Below, one piece after another: positions 1 to 13,189 of a stretch of 64,000 nt of DNA. The stretch is from contig JAODUO010001625.1 of assembly GCA_025642075.2 (NCBI GenBank), forward strand, positions 18,556 to 82,555, written 5' to 3'. Source of the stretch: Ridgeia piscesae (taxonomy: Eukaryota; Annelida; Polychaeta; Sabellida; Siboglinidae). A program made the position numbers and the translations under genes. How positions within the stretch are numbered: the first letter of the stretch is position 1; each line of letters begins with the position of its first letter. Below the pieces are notes generated by a model. It was given only the letters and a program-made list of their open reading frames with translations, was not told the origin of the DNA and did no database searches.

Positions 1-126
1 GTACCACTGAGAATAATGGTTTACCACTGAATGGTCCAGTGGTACAGAATGGTATTTTAAATTACCGTTGCGAATCCTACTGAAACATCATTGAATGGTC
101 CAATGATACTAAATGATACTGAACGG
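1..126. repeat. Short degenerate repeat at the window edge
   Basis: Variants of the words 'accactgaatggt' and 'attgaatggtccaatgatac' recur several times over about 120 bases. No coding signal is visible. The repeat may continue outside the window. Confidence 0.35.
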
Positions 127-172
127 AATTCAGTGGCGTCCATTGGTATACAATTGGCTCTTTTTGTAAAGA

Positions 173-253
173 TATACATACATAAATATATACAAACACA
201 CATATACGTACATACATACATACATAATTATTAATTTACGTACATACATACAA

Positions 254-286
<33 letters not shown>

Positions 287-411
287 CATATATACATACA
301 TACATACATACATACATACATACATACATGCATGCATGCATGCATGCATGCATCATCATACATACATACATACATACATACATACATACATACATACATA
401 CATACATACAT
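173..411. repeat. (TACA)n/(CATG)n microsatellite
   Basis: Long runs of the tetranucleotide TACA are interrupted near the middle by a short (CATG)n block and a few point changes. Open frames across it are only repeat translations (Tyr/Met/Val/Cys or His/Thr/Tyr) and are not genes. Confidence 0.95.
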
Positions 412-2239
412 ACTCCTGGGTAACTAGACTAATGGGTCATAAATCACCCACCAGACGTCACGATATTAATTGCGCTCTAAATTATAAAGTCAGTAGTATA
501 ATAAATGTGTGGTACATATAAACTGAAATGTTACCATTTGTCTATCCTTTGTATCGAATGTTGTTATACCAATAAATATTTGTTTTACGGGGATGATATT
601 AATTTGATAGGATATTTAAGAAATACATACTCACGATTAACTATTAATAAATTATTGCATACCATGTTACCATGTATTATTTGTTAAGTAAATGTAATTT
701 ATGTAATCCATTTCCAATTTCATTTAGGTATTTTTGCTGTTTAAATAAGTTAAATAGTCCCTACCAGTTCCAGACATATCAAAATGTTCAGGTAGACCTG
801 GTGTGAAGCTGTCGTTTGGTCGTTTTTTGCAGCCCCGGCTTGGTCAGCTGGCACAGGTGAGTGGTCTGGGAGCAGCAGAGGTGAAGGATATCTGGGCTTT
901 TAGGCACTACTCTGCCAGCCAAAATAGCCCTGACGTACTTGGAATGCCATTATAAGTTTTTATTTAACGAATGTTGTCATTGTTTGTCAGGTAAGTGGAG
1001 ATGATAAAGAAAGACGTAACTAGTAAATATCAAGTTCCATATAACATTTGGTTATCTACGGCAACTTGTTTTACAACATTTATTTGAATTGGCAAAAACT
1101 AAATTACAATCAGAGAAATCTTGACTGACTTGACTTAAGTCTTTACTTTCCATGTTTCCCTGAAGGAACTTACACATTCATCGATTATCCTTTTTGTGAC
1201 ATCTCCCCACTTCTCTATACCATGTTCTACTCCGCATTTCTATTTCTCGTTTGCCTTGCGGATACCTTGTTATCGTATGTCTTCCGGTTTCCTGTAGGCA
1301 TGTAATATCCAGGCCCATCTGTCCACCTAATTTCATGTTTGATTAGATCTTGATTGGTGTTTATCCATCGTGCATGGTAAGTTACTTTTTTGTCAGTATT
1401 ATAATTACTACAATTCTTTTGTTACACATGTTTCCAAAATTAGCAGTTTTCATGATCCTTTCAATTACCGTGATAAAGAGAAATGGATATATAATGCAGA
1501 CCTGCTTGTATTTACGTGAACCTGCCTCATACCTATATTTACTTCAACCCTTCTTATATAAGATTGTGCATGTAATTCCATTGTACTAGATTTTTAGTAC
1601 TTAGGATTATTTGCTCTGGAATTCAAGAATGTTGCATGAAATGTAACATACTAAATTAACACAACATTCATGGTTATGAAGAATCTGCACTCGGAGAATT
1701 TATTTTCTGAAAATAGCATATGATCATAACATGTATACTATTTGAACAAATATTGCAATTCGGCGTGTAAGCTGTGAAGTCATAAGTGATCAGTTTTTTA
1801 AATGGGCTTCGTATTTCTATTTTCCTAGAATGTGATGGATGTGTCAAGTCATATTTCAATTGCCAACTATGCCATAACACGTAGTCCCGATCATATTACG
1901 GTAATATTATGAGTTAAGCCTGATATAAGGCTGTTTTATGATAATGTGTGGCATAGACAGTGATCGTACAACTACTTGCTTTCAAAGGACATAATTCCAC
2001 TTTGCTGAAAAGTCCACATTTTAAAACACGTGTTGCACATTCGGATGCTTATTTAATTAGGAACCACTTATATTGCAACATCTTCGATGATTGTATTTAA
2101 TTCTTATACATTATGACCAATTACACCTATATCGGCCTGCCTCTAATTGCTTGTTTTATACGTGTACATTACATGTTCACGTACGGTATGCAGTTATTGC
2201 TATACCTCAGGGAGTTTGACGCCCCTGCCATGCAAAGTT
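412..2239. other. Intronic or intergenic DNA without a recognised gene
   Basis: AT-rich sequence with only short random open frames. Two weak points stand out. Positions 833-856 are a 24-base segment bounded by a good acceptor (pyrimidine run then cag) and a consensus donor (gtgagt). Around 1140-1320 the minus strand reads like the tail of a decayed LINE, but no diagnostic motif is left. Confidence 0.5.
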
Positions 2240-5200
2240 GTAAACCACTGCCTTGTGGTACAGAATCGCGACAGAACCGAAGGCTAATGGAGCAAGTCCT
2301 AACCAGAAAACCATGTCACTTTGGCAGCATCAAGGGCGATTGGTGTATGGAATTCCCAACATCTCTCGACCAGCCACTGCAGGGACAAATAGTTTGCGCC
2401 TGTCTTGACATGTTCTTTCCGGTGTCAGACCTCTCTTTGTTCCCCGAAAGAGTGCCGCTAGTAACTTGCAAAAGCCAGCGGCACTTCAATACAACTGCAC
2501 GAATCACCATATCGCAACGGCCGTCGCCCGGGTTACCCAGGACCGAGCTGCTTATCCTCATCTTCCGTCGACAGTGGGAAATTAGCTTGGAAGAAGGCGA
2601 AGAAAACAATTAGTGACAATTGCACAATGAAACGTCAGGACTCTCTTCGACCGAGAAGGAGCTGACCGACCAGAAAGACGTACGGCACTAGTAGCAATGG
2701 AACTTGCCAAATACAACATCGACATCGCCGCCCTACGTGAAACAAGGTTCTCCGAGTCTGGTAGTCTCAACGACTTGGAATACTCTTTCTTCTGGATTGG
2801 CAAACCCGAAGGAGAAAGAAGGGAGGCCGGAGTGGGCTTTGCTATCAAAAAGGATATCTTCACAAAGCTGACAGAAATGCCACGGCCAGTTAGTGATATA
2901 ATCATGACGATGAGACTACCTATGAACAAGGACAACTTTACAACAATGATCGGCGTGTACGCTCCAACAATGACAAAATCCAGATGAAAACAAGGAGGCC
3001 TTCTACAACCAGCTGGCAAGTGTGCTCAGAGGCATTCCTCGTACAGATAAGCTACAGTTGATAGGAGACTTCAATGCGACGATAGGAAGAGAAAATGACA
3101 AGTGGCCCTTGGTCATGGGCAAACATGGGATTGGGAAATGCAACTCCAATGGTGAGCTTCCACTGGCTCTGTGCTCTGAGTTCGAACTGATAGTGACGAA
3201 CACCATGTTCAAGCAGAAGGATGAACGCAAGCCCACGTGGATGCATACTTGTTCCAGACAATGGCATATGATCGACTTCATCATCACGAGGTGTCAGGAT
3301 AAGACAGACATCCATAGTACCCGAGCCAAGCGTGGAGCTAACTGCTGGACCGATCACCAGATACTGAGGTCAAAAGTGGCTTTCAGAATATCAGCTCAAT
3401 ACTGCAAAACTTAGTACCACCAGCCATAGGGAGCGTTTTGAGCAGGAGATGGACAGTGCTATCGCCCAATGGGAATAGAAGGAAAACTCAACACAAGACG
3501 AGGAATGGGCAGCTCTGTAGCAGGTCGTATACAACACAGCCAAGATATATATTGGAAAGTCAGACAGAAAACACCAGGACTGGTTCGACCCCCAACGATC
3601 AGGAGCTACAGACTCTTACGAGCAGGAGAGGCCATGCCCACCAGAGAGTGTTGCAAACCAGGAGCAGTAGATCCACCACTGCAGCATATAAAGTTGCCTG
3701 CAGACTGCTACAAAAACGCACCCGTGCAGTGAAGTCAGTCTGGTGTGAAATAAAGACAATGGAGCTGCATAGGGCTGATGACAGAAACAACATGAAGGGC
3801 TTCTACAATGGACTGAAGCAAGTGTGGGGACCCAAGAAGAAGGGACCTGTTCACATGAAATCAACATATGGAATGGAGACCTTCTCTGACAGCAAGAGAG
3901 TTGTGGCAAGATGGAGTGAACCTTCCAGAAGCTACTCAACGTCCCTGGCGACATAGATCACGAAGCTCACGACAACATCTCGCAGCGCATTACCAAGACA
4001 AGCTTCGATGAGATTCCAACCATAGCTTAGTCGGCTAGTTCAATCGCCGGCCTGAAAGATGGCAAAGCACTCAGAGGAGATGGAATTCCTGCAGAAGTTT
4101 GGAAGCACGGAGGAGACAATCTGTTCAGCAGACTGTACCAACTAATCATCAATGCCTGGGATGTGGGTTTATTACCACAATCGTGGAAGGATGCTGGCAT
4201 TGTAACCATCTACAATAAAGGTGATCGAACAGACTGTGGGAATTACAGAGGAATCTCTTTTCTTTCCATAGCAGGCAAGATCTTCGCCAGGATTCTCAGC
4301 AGATAACACCAGAGGTAGTTCCAGAGACACAATATAGCTTTACAGGATACCGGAGCACCGTGGACATGATATTTCGTCTCCGACAGCTGCAAGAAAAGTG
4401 CATTGAGCAGGACCGACCACTGTACATGGTATTTGTCGACTTCAGTAAGGCATTCGATACAATTGGGAGGACAGGGCTATGGCAGTTACTGAGGAAGTAT
4501 GGCTGCCCAGAGAAGTTCACAGTAATGATCGAGGCACAACATACCGGAATGATGGCGAATGTTGGTGTTGGAGTGGAAGTCTCGGTTTTGTTCAGTGTCA
4601 CAGATGGGGTCACGCAAGGTTGTGTACTGGCCCCCATGCTCTTCTACATCTTCCTACCAGCAATGCTCGACGAGGCTTTCCGAGACGTGTGGGGTGGCGT
4701 CTACAGTCAAGCCAGAGCGCTGACCTATTCAACGTCGCAAACTTCAGAGCGAAGACCAATACTACCCGGATACTGATGAGGGAGCTGGTATTCGCAGATG
4801 ACAGTGCACTGGTTGCACATTCTGCTGAAGAGATGCAGAAAATAATTGATGCTTTCTCCGATGCTTTAAGGAAATTCGGCCTGAAGATTAACATCAAGAA
4901 GACCGAGGGGCTGTACCAACCCAACTCTTCAAGAACCCGAGAGGAGGATATTATGGTTGATGGAAACAAGCTGAACTCTGTTCTGGAATTCATCTACATC
5001 GGAAGCACTATATCAAGTAATGGATACATGGACGATGATATACAGAGGAGGATGGCAAGGCTAGTGCATCTTTCGGCCGACTACGCCAGAGACTCTGGAA
5101 CAACCAACATGTGTATCTGCGGGTTAAAGGCAATATATAGCGTGTAGTCGTGCTGTCCACCCTCCTATACGGAGCCGAGGCTTGGACAGTGTACAGACGA

Positions 5201-5610
5201 CTGGTGAAAATGCTGCAGGCCTTCATGATGCGACATCTGTGTTCGATCATGAGAATAACCTGGATGGACAAAGTGACCAACAAGGAAATATGGGGCTGCC
5301 ATCTATGGAAGATATTCTGATCAGAAAGAATCTCCGGTCGACTGGACACCTCACGAGGATGTCATCAAACAGGCTACCAAAGCAGATTCTCTACTGACAA
5401 CTGTCTTCTGGTCACAGAAAGAGAGGGCGCCCTCGTCTCCGATTCAAGGATACCATCAAGACAAACCTGAAGCTTAGAGTCATAAAGAGCGACTCATGGA
5501 CATTACTCTCACAGCAGAGAGATAAATGGAGAGCAGTAATCAAGTGAAGGAAGCAGTCTTTGTCGCATCGCGACCGACAGCATGATGATGATGACATGTA
5601 ATGACCATCA
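2240..5610 (+). mobile_element. RTE-like LINE, CFDP2-type endonuclease, decayed copy
   Basis: A nearly full-length but frame-broken non-LTR retrotransposon. An apurinic/apyrimidinic-type endonuclease is readable in pieces at 2697-2987 (NIDIAALRETRFSESGSL, then a GVYAPTMT block) and 3022-3400 (GDFNATIGREND, FIITR, and CWTDHQ near the catalytic histidine region). A linker with several frameshifts covers 3400-4050. Reverse transcriptase follows at 4060-5120 with GNYRGIS, VFVDFSKAFDT, a TQGCVLAPML block and the catalytic FADDSAL. The C-terminal region (5180-5560) has the RLPKQILY and GRPRLRFKD blocks typical of these elements. It ends in a short (GATGAT)n tail near 5590, as expected for RTE-type 3' ends. 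The endonuclease resembles the family mis-annotated as 'craniofacial development protein 2' in many genomes. It is non-functional, and its 5' boundary is approximate. Confidence 0.85.
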
Positions 5611-5777
5611 TGAATGTGCAGTCAATACATTGGAATTGAGATTAATCGTGCAATCTGCTCAGTCGCAATAGGACAGCCATGACCTGTGTACCTGGTATAA
5701 TGTTATTATTACAACACAACGTTCTTCTCAAAATATTTAACGACGAAAATGTGGAATGAGTCTTGTGTTTTGTTTAG

Positions 5778-5945
5778 TTCGCGCGGTTCCCATACGTGGT
5801 GCAGGGACAACATGCGTGTTTCCGTTCACATTTAAAAATGTTGAGTACCACGAGTGCGTACCACTAATTCCTGATAACAGAAGTCTGGTGTGCGCCACTA
5901 CCGACAACTTCAATAGGGACCTGGCATGGGGTATCTGTGTCCCAG
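5778..5945 (+). CDS. Exon: fibronectin type II (FN2) module of a TSP1 surface protein
   Basis: A 168-base internal exon of the host gene. It is bounded by acceptor tgtttag (ending 5777) and donor gtgagt (from 5946), with phase 1 at both ends. Its 56 residues form one FN2 module: Cys, then FPF.F, a Tyr before the second Cys, then a third Cys followed by ATTDNF, and finally WGIC. All four disulphide cysteines are present. The position before the third Cys is Val rather than the usual Trp, which weakens the classical collagen/gelatin-binding surface. FN2 modules are extracellular ligand-binding domains. Phase 1-1 symmetry allows shuffling and fits the TSP1 exons downstream, so I place it in the same gene, although 13.8 kb of intron separates them. 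No signal peptide or start codon is seen upstream in the window. Confidence 0.8.
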
Positions 5946-6319
5946 GTGAGTTGACTTCGTTACATTTCCAGTAGTGTAAGTTCAAAACAGTACCAAACGA
6001 ATATAACACACATTGCGGTTACAACTCCAATATACTGCCATGGGCTTAACGCAATTTGTACGGCCCGAAAACAAATTAAAGATAGGTAAATTGAACTATG
6101 ATCAGGTATTATATTCAGTAGTACTGTTGTAATAAGGAACATATATGCACCGCTTTTAGTCAACAATTTGTTCGCTACAAATAAACATGTTTCCTGAATC
6201 ATAAGGTGTAAATAATTGTAATAATTTAAAATTGAAAGATTTTTTTAAACGCCCGTGTACCAGTGAGATAAATGCACAGTGCAGGACATTAACATACTAT
6301 AAATCCCCCACGCATATAC

Positions 6320-6382
6320 AAACACGCACACGCACACGCACACGAACACGCACACGCACACGCACACGCCAAACGCACACGC

Positions 6383-6421
<39 letters not shown>
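6320..6421. repeat. (CACACG)n/(CA)n microsatellite
   Basis: Imperfect CACACG repeats turn into a pure CA run in the first large intron. The overlapping Thr/Arg and Cys/Val open frames are artefacts of the repeat. Confidence 0.95.
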
Positions 6422-6423
<2 letters not shown>

Positions 6424-6639
6424 GACACTGATAACTGGTGATTAATTGTTCTAGGCGCATTATAACAATAACAATAATAATGACTTCTTTTGTGCCAATA
6501 TCCTCGAGGATCATGTTCAGTGGCTCAACAAAAACCAAGGGATTAAGCAAACACGTAATTATTAAACAATGCGTGTGTCGTGAATGGATGGTTGAAAAAG
6601 TTAGGAGGCTAATGAGGATAGCCAGCATTAAAGAGATAG

Positions 6640-8920
6640 GTTTATAGACGTCGGCGGAATGAAACAATATTACCTGCTGGTTTAACACCTGCAGGAAGCG
6701 AATTCCACACAGTTGGTGCGGCAACCGAGAAAGCTCGGGTCCCGGCTTTCGTTTTCACCCGAGGAATGTAAAGAGGGTTACTACTGGTTGAACGTAGCTG
6801 TCTGGAATTTCCTGCTGGAGCTAGCATTGAATTTAGATACGCTGGTTGTGTAGATGAGAGTGCTTGATAGGCTATTGTACATATCTTGAAAATGATGCGA
6901 TAGTGCACAGGGAGCCAATGCAGTGATTTTAGAAGCAGCTCTGAGCGAGAAAAATGAGGAGAATGTGACTACCCTCGCTAAACAATTTTGGACAAGCTGA
7001 AATTTTGCTATATCCTTGTTTTTCGGAAAACATTGTTGATGAAAACTTCAATTTCAAACAACATATATCGGAAAGATGCATAGTCTGCTGCTTACTAGAG
7101 CTGTTGCGATAGTTTTAGCAACGGAAAGTGATATAAACCGGCGGATACGCCGAAGATTACGGATATGGTAAAAACAGCAACGGCATCTTTTCGATATATG
7201 TTGTTTGAAATTGGAATTTTCATCAACAGTTTTTGCCGAGATTTAAAAGTGAGGCGACTGGTGTGATACTCTGACTCAGGATATGTATCGGGAAAAAGCC
7301 ATCTAGTTTTGTACGCTGCGTTGATGTTCCAATGATAAGAAATCCGGTCTTATCTGCATTTAGCTTTAATTTACTGTTTTTCATCCAAATTTAGACATAT
7401 TGGAGACAATCCCTGAGCTGGTTTAGGGAGCGACAAATTTCTGGTGTGGTCAAAGAAACATAGATTTGTGTGTCATCTGCATAAAGGTGATGATCCAGGA
7501 TGTGACTTTGGATAACAGAGCTTAGTGGGGTTATATACAGAGTGAAAAGCAAAGGCCCAAAAACAGAACCCTGGGGGACACCACAAGAGATGGGCAGCAT
7601 GTCTGAGAAACAGTAACCTATTTTAATGGCTTGCCTTCTATCAGTAAAGTATAAAGTAAACCAGCTCAGGGCTGTGCCAGATATCCCGTACCGCGTTGAT
7701 AAGCGTGTAGTGAGAATGTCCTGGTCAATGGTGTCGAAAGCGGTGGATAGGTCAAGCAGGGTCAGTGCAGTAACTTAACCATTATCAATGTTAATGGTTA
7801 TGTCATTGTGTACTTTTAAAAGAGCAGTTTCTGTTGTGTGAAATTGATTATGCGCAGACTGTGACGCATTGGTTAAACCAGTTATGTAGATATGAGAACT
7901 GAGATGATTTCCTACAACAATTTCAAGTATTTTTGAAATGAAGCTAAGGTTGGAAATAGGGCTATAGCTGTTTAGTTCTTGTTTTGGCAGATTTGTCTTC
8001 TTAAGAACTGGGTTTCCATGCGCACATTTAAAATCTTCAAGAAATAAGCGGGAACAGAGTGATGCATTTATTATGTCTGTTATTGGTTTAATTAAAACGT
8101 CAAGGCATGCTTTCAGTAGTATGGTCGGAAGTGGGTCAAGATCACAGGATTTACTTGGGGACGACATGCTAATTTGTTTATCACTTCAGCAGTTGTGGCT
8201 GGTTCAAACGATGCGAGTTGAGAATTTAGTTGTATCAGTATTTACAATGTCTGGGGTGTGATCTATGAAGGCTGAATGTATGAGGCTGATTTTTCTTTAA
8301 AATGACTTCAAAAAGAGTTACACAGTGACTTGATTGATGCATGGGTTGGTAGAGAAAGAACAGGCCGCCTGTGTAAGATCTAATTTGTGCATTTAAATAG
8401 CTGTTTTCGTGTAGCAGTTATTTGAAACCATATTTTCGTAATAATACGACTTTGCTTTTGACATTTGTCGGTTAAATAGATGACATTGCCGTGCGTAGCG
8501 TGACCTGTCTTAGGATGAACGAGATTTACGCCAAACACGTTCCAGATAGCAACGGCGCCGTTTAAATTGGATTATTTCCGGGGGCATCAAGGAGCTGGCG
8601 GCTTTTGTAACACAGATTTAGATTTAATGGGTGCATGTTTGTCAAGCAATGTCTTAAGCATTTGACGGTACTGTTTGTATATGTCTCATACATGTTCTTT
8701 AGTATGTGTGACAATGTCGGACGTGATTATATCAGTCATAAATGAAGTAATGTTGATACCGTGAATGGCTCTGTAGAACACGTTGTGTTTGGACATGGCT
8801 GGGGCTATAGGAACTTTAAGATCTGCAGTTACAGTGTTATGGTCCGACAAGCCATGAAAGTTTTTACAAGAGGAGCGAGTTATCAAGATGTCGAGCCAAT
8901 GTTGAAATTACATCCGACCA
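6640..8920 (-). mobile_element. CR1/L2-like LINE, 5'-truncated and rearranged
   Basis: Read on the minus strand, the order is: endonuclease C-terminus (8686-8910, FHGLSDHNTV), pre-RT region (8167-7775, CDLDPLPT...LKACLD and YSPISNLSFISKILE), RT core (7600-7391, CGVPQGSVFGPLLF and YADDTQIY), thumb region (about 7235-7080, NFKQHIS...HIRNLRRIRRFISLS), then the C-terminal domain (6908-6642, YLNSMLAP, TRAFSVAAPTVWNSLP). This block order and the final APTVWNSLP segment are characteristic of CR1/L2-type LINEs. Several stops and frameshifts are present. A local inverted duplication at 7035-7227 replaces the stretch expected to encode the conserved DYCNSLLY block. It lies antisense to the host gene in the intron after the FN2 exon. 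Confidence 0.85.
7035..7227. repeat. 45-bp inverted repeat inside the LINE (snap-back duplication)
   Basis: Positions 7035-7079 and 7183-7227 are near-perfect reverse complements, 45 bases each, separated by 103 bases. The right arm is genuine minus-strand LINE coding sequence (..SNFKQHIS). The left arm is the same sequence flipped, so DENFNFKQHIS also reads on the plus strand. Confidence 0.85.
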
Positions 8921-10028
8921 CTGTGCCAGTGTGTTACACTAGGTAAAATCATGGCTTCTAGAAGCTACAAAACAGGATAAAAATAAAACATACAATGAGA
9001 ACAAAGGTGACTTTTAACAAAATCTACTCAAGTGAACAAATTAATGTATCATAAAATAATTAGTGTCTGAGAATAGCCAAATGTTTTAAAATAATGTAAA
9101 TGTTATAATATTTGGCATGGGTCAACACCACTAAAACTTAATAAATAATATATAATAAAAAAAGTAGATGAGAGTGTAAGGTCACCCTACTTCTAAAATT
9201 GCAATAGCTTCTCAGATGTAAGACTAACAAATCTAACGAATCGTTATATAAAAAAATAAAAATAATAAAAATAAATAATGTATTTTTTTAATAAATATTA
9301 CATAGACATATTCAAGTGGTTTTTACAATTAATAATAATATAAATCAGTAGTTTTAAATGAGTTTGTAAAATGTTAAATACGTCTGTAAAATGCTAAATG
9401 TAGAATGTCTTTAAAAGGCTAAATACAAATCGGTTTAAAAGGCTAAATACAGATCGTTTAAATGTTCGCGCTCAGCAATGCCTGTGCAACAGTAATAAGA
9501 CGTTTAGTGCTTGTGCAAATGAAACATAGAGGTCTTCACCACCAGTGCGATTCTGGGTATAAACGTCTTATGAAAAAGCCTGTTAGTCAACAGTTTATAA
9601 GGGCTACCCCTGTCTTTGTGTGTTATATATAATTTATTACCGTAGTGTGCGCGAAAAATGTAATCGTCCTGTATTATCGCCTACTAGTCTATGGCCTACT
9701 ATGTTGTAATGCACTATGTTGTAAATGATTAATTTCAGCGGCGTAATTGGTGTAATTTAAAAAATTGTCTGCGTGTCCAAATAAAGTAGTGTGTTTGTCT
9801 TAAAACTGCACTAATGTCAACACAACAATGCAGAGTTTAGATTACAAAATATAATTTGAACGAGCAGTGGAATATGAACATTTACCACCTTACGCCACCT
9901 AGCGACCAACCAAATTAATGATGAACTCATTTATGTATACAAAGAAAACATTAATATAAAAATGTCAAGGCATGCAATCAGTCATAATAAAACTGAAATA
10001 AACTATACTGTGTTTCAACGAAAAACAA
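8921..10028. other. AT-rich intron sequence, nothing recognised
   Basis: No coding signal. A short degenerate repeat of the word 'taaaaggctaaatac' occurs at about 9360-9460. Confidence 0.5.
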
Positions 10029-10048
10029 GTATATATATATAATTAATA

Positions 10049-10138
<90 letters not shown>

Positions 10139-10240
10139 ATATATATATACGACTACATGTGCAACATATACAATTGACACGCTCCATTGTTAATACATTT
10201 ACATTATAAATTTTGAAATTATTCAAATTATTATATAGTA

Positions 10241-10301
<61 letters not shown>

Positions 10302-10320
10302 TGTATATATATAATATTGT

Positions 10321-10365
<45 letters not shown>

Positions 10366-10370
10366 ATATT
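10029..10370. repeat. Three (TA)n tracts
   Basis: Long TA runs near 10051-10150, 10240-10300 and 10324-10370, separated by short unique segments. Ile/Tyr open frames here are not genes. The tract abuts the 5' end of the following LINE. Confidence 0.95.
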
Positions 10371-10374
10371 ATAT

Positions 10375-13185
10375 CGCCTGCCCCTTCCATCCCGCACTGG
10401 TCAATGTGGAAGGGTAGGCCATCAACACCAGCACGCAAAGCTATACAAAGCCATGACCCCAGTCACCAGCGGCACCAAAATAGTCCATGACCTAGGAGCC
10501 GGCTCTGGTCAAATAGGAATACGTGCAGGGGGTGCAAAGAATCTCTGGGTCAAAAAGAGCCGCCGAAAAAGAGGGTAAGTAGACTATAGATAGCCACCTA
10601 CAATGTCAGAACTCTACTAAGAGATGAACACATACAAGAACTCGAGGAAGAACTTAGGAAAACCAGGTTGGTATGGGATGTAATCGGGATCTCCGAATTG
10701 AGAAGACCAGAGGAATGTGTCACTACCTTACAAAGCGGCCACTTACTATGCTATTCTAAAGCAAACAATGGCTAAGCAGGAGTAGGCTTTCTCACAAACA
10801 GGAAATGGAAAGACCACATAGTGAGGGTAAACAGCATCAGCCCCAGAGTAGCAGAACTTGTTCTGTACATAACAAAGCGCTACAAACTAAAGATAGTGCA
10901 AGTACATGCACCAACAATAATAGCATGCATCAGAAGAAGACATAAATAGCTTCTACAACGACGTCGATGAGACTTTATGGAAACCAAACCACTACATGAT
11001 AGTGATGGGAGACTTCAATGCTGAAATACGGAAAACAACATACCCTATGGAAACGGCAACGGCCAAATTTGGGTTTGAATTGAGAAACGAAAGCGGCGAC
11101 ACCTTCGTAGAATGGGCAAGATCAAGAAAGTACAAAAGTTTAAATACCATGTTTAAGAAAAAAACAGGGAGGAGATGGACGTGGAAAAGCCCAAATGGTG
11201 TAACGAAGACCGAAATTGACTACATCCTAACAAATAAGCCGGACATCGACACAGACGTAACAGTTATCAACCAAGTCAACATTGGAAGTGACCACAGACT
11301 GGTTATGATCAAACTGGACGTAGAAGTGGAAAGGAATAAATTGATGACCAAGAGGCTACCAAGAGTAGATGCCACATGTATAGGAGCAAAAAAGATCGAA
11401 TTGCAACTTGAATTAAGAAACCGATTCGAGACATTACAAGAACTAGACGTCATCGACACCATGAGCGAAGCCATCACAGCCACGATCCAACAAAGCGCAT
11501 TAAGAGTAGCTCAGGCAATTTAAAACCACAGAAAGCGAGGATATCGTCACCAACCCAAGCACTGATGAAGAAAAGGCGACAATAAATAACGAATTGAGTA
11601 CGTAGAAATATGCAAGACCACCAAAAAGGAAGCAAGACAGGACACCAGGAAATACAACCAAGAGATTATACGAGAAACGATCACGGCATCAAAGAGCCTG
11701 AAGTAGTCTGAAGAACGCAAAGGCTAGGCCAAGACAGACTGATCACACACCTGGACAAGTAGGGTAGATAAAGATAAGATTATAAAACGAATAGAGGGAT
11801 TCTACACGGAGCTGTACGACAGTGAACAGAGTACCGTAATACACACTGACCCAAAAGAGGTACCAGAGATAACCTCACGGGAAGTGGAAGCAGCGCTACG
11901 AGATATAAAGAATGGCACAGCAACAGGGAACGACCATATAAACATCGATACATTGAAAATATGAGAAGATACCATTTGCTAAGTTGTACACTAAATGCTT
12001 ATTAGAAAGACGAATACACACAACGTGGACGAACGCTAAGATGGTGATAATCTTCACGTAGGGAAATAAGAAAGACCTCAAGAATTACATACCGATATGT
12101 CTACTACCAAACATCTATGAAGTACTAGAGAAAAGGCTAGAAGGCACTCGGCGAAAACCAGCCACGACAGCAAGCTGGATTCAGAAGGAGATACTCAACC
12201 ATAGTCCACATCCACGTCGTAAACTAACCGAAAGAGAAATGCAGAACATATAATATCCCACTGCGTATCGCATTCATAGTCTACGAGAAAACGTTCGACT
12301 GAGTGCAAACGCCAGCCGTTGTTCCCTCTCTTCAAGAACAGGGGGTAGATGATGTGTATACCGAACTTCTGAACGAAATCTATACCAATAGCTCGATGAC
12401 AGTCCATCATCACAAAGAAAGCAACAAGATCAACATCCGGAGAGGGGCACGACACGGAGATACCATATCGCCCAAGTTGTTTACGGCAGCACTCGAAAAC
12501 GTATTCCGAAAAATGACTTGGGAAACCAGAAGCTTAAAGAAGACATACTCATATGCGCTAATACATCACATGAACTACAACAAATGCTACAAAAAATTGT
12601 TGTTGAAAGCTACATCTACCTGGGACAAAGAATTACCATCAGAGACAACATCAAGACAAGGAGATTCAAATAAGAATCACGACTGGATGGACAGCATTCG
12701 CAAAGCACCGCGATATCTTCAAGGGTAACATTGGAACATGCTTGCAGAAACAAGTCTACAAATTATGCGTACTTCGAGCAATGACATACGGCGCGGAAAC
12801 ATAGGAACTCACCACCCAAGCAAAGAACAAACAAATATGGAAAGGAGTATGTTAAATATCACATACAGGGTGAGAGAAAAACAAACATCTGGGTAAGAGA
12901 AAAGTCAAAGGTTATAGACGAGATTGAACAAGTCAGAAAGAGGAAGTGGACTTGGGCAGGGCACGTCAGTAGGATACGAGATAACCGACGGACACTGCTT
13001 ATCACCACCTGGAAACCCTACCAATGAAAGAAAAAACAGAGGAAGGCCGGCAAGACGGTGTACATACGAACTAGACGACTACTGGATCGGTACATCTGGC
13101 ACGGGATAGCGCAAGATAGGCAGATGTGGAAGCAGCATACTGAGGCATTTGTCCAACCACGGGACGCTATGGCTGCTCAACTGTA
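10375..13185 (+). mobile_element. RTE-like LINE family 2, decayed near-full-length copy
   Basis: A leader with a GC-rich 5' region (10375-10600) is followed by endonuclease. The best stretch is an open frame at 10996-11523 with VMGDFNAEI, RRWTWKSPNG, TEIDYIL and GSDHRLV, the last containing the conserved SDH catalytic motif. RT is heavily frame-broken. ARHGDTISPKLFTAALE is legible at 12450-12500, but the following FADD segment is partly deleted near 12540-12600. The C-terminal block (12940-13180) has WTWAGHVSRIRD and a terminal RDRQMW-type segment in shifted frames. The endonuclease and RT resemble elements annotated as 'endonuclease-reverse transcriptase' of the RTE clade. Two further pieces of this family occur at 26.8 and 39.9 kb. 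Confidence 0.8.
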
Positions 13186-13189
13186 ATTA

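Noticed and set aside
2113..2613. 166-residue ORF before the first LINE endonuclease
   Set aside because: No motif; it overlaps the leader of the RTE element and ends just before the endonuclease. Probably untranslated leader sequence.
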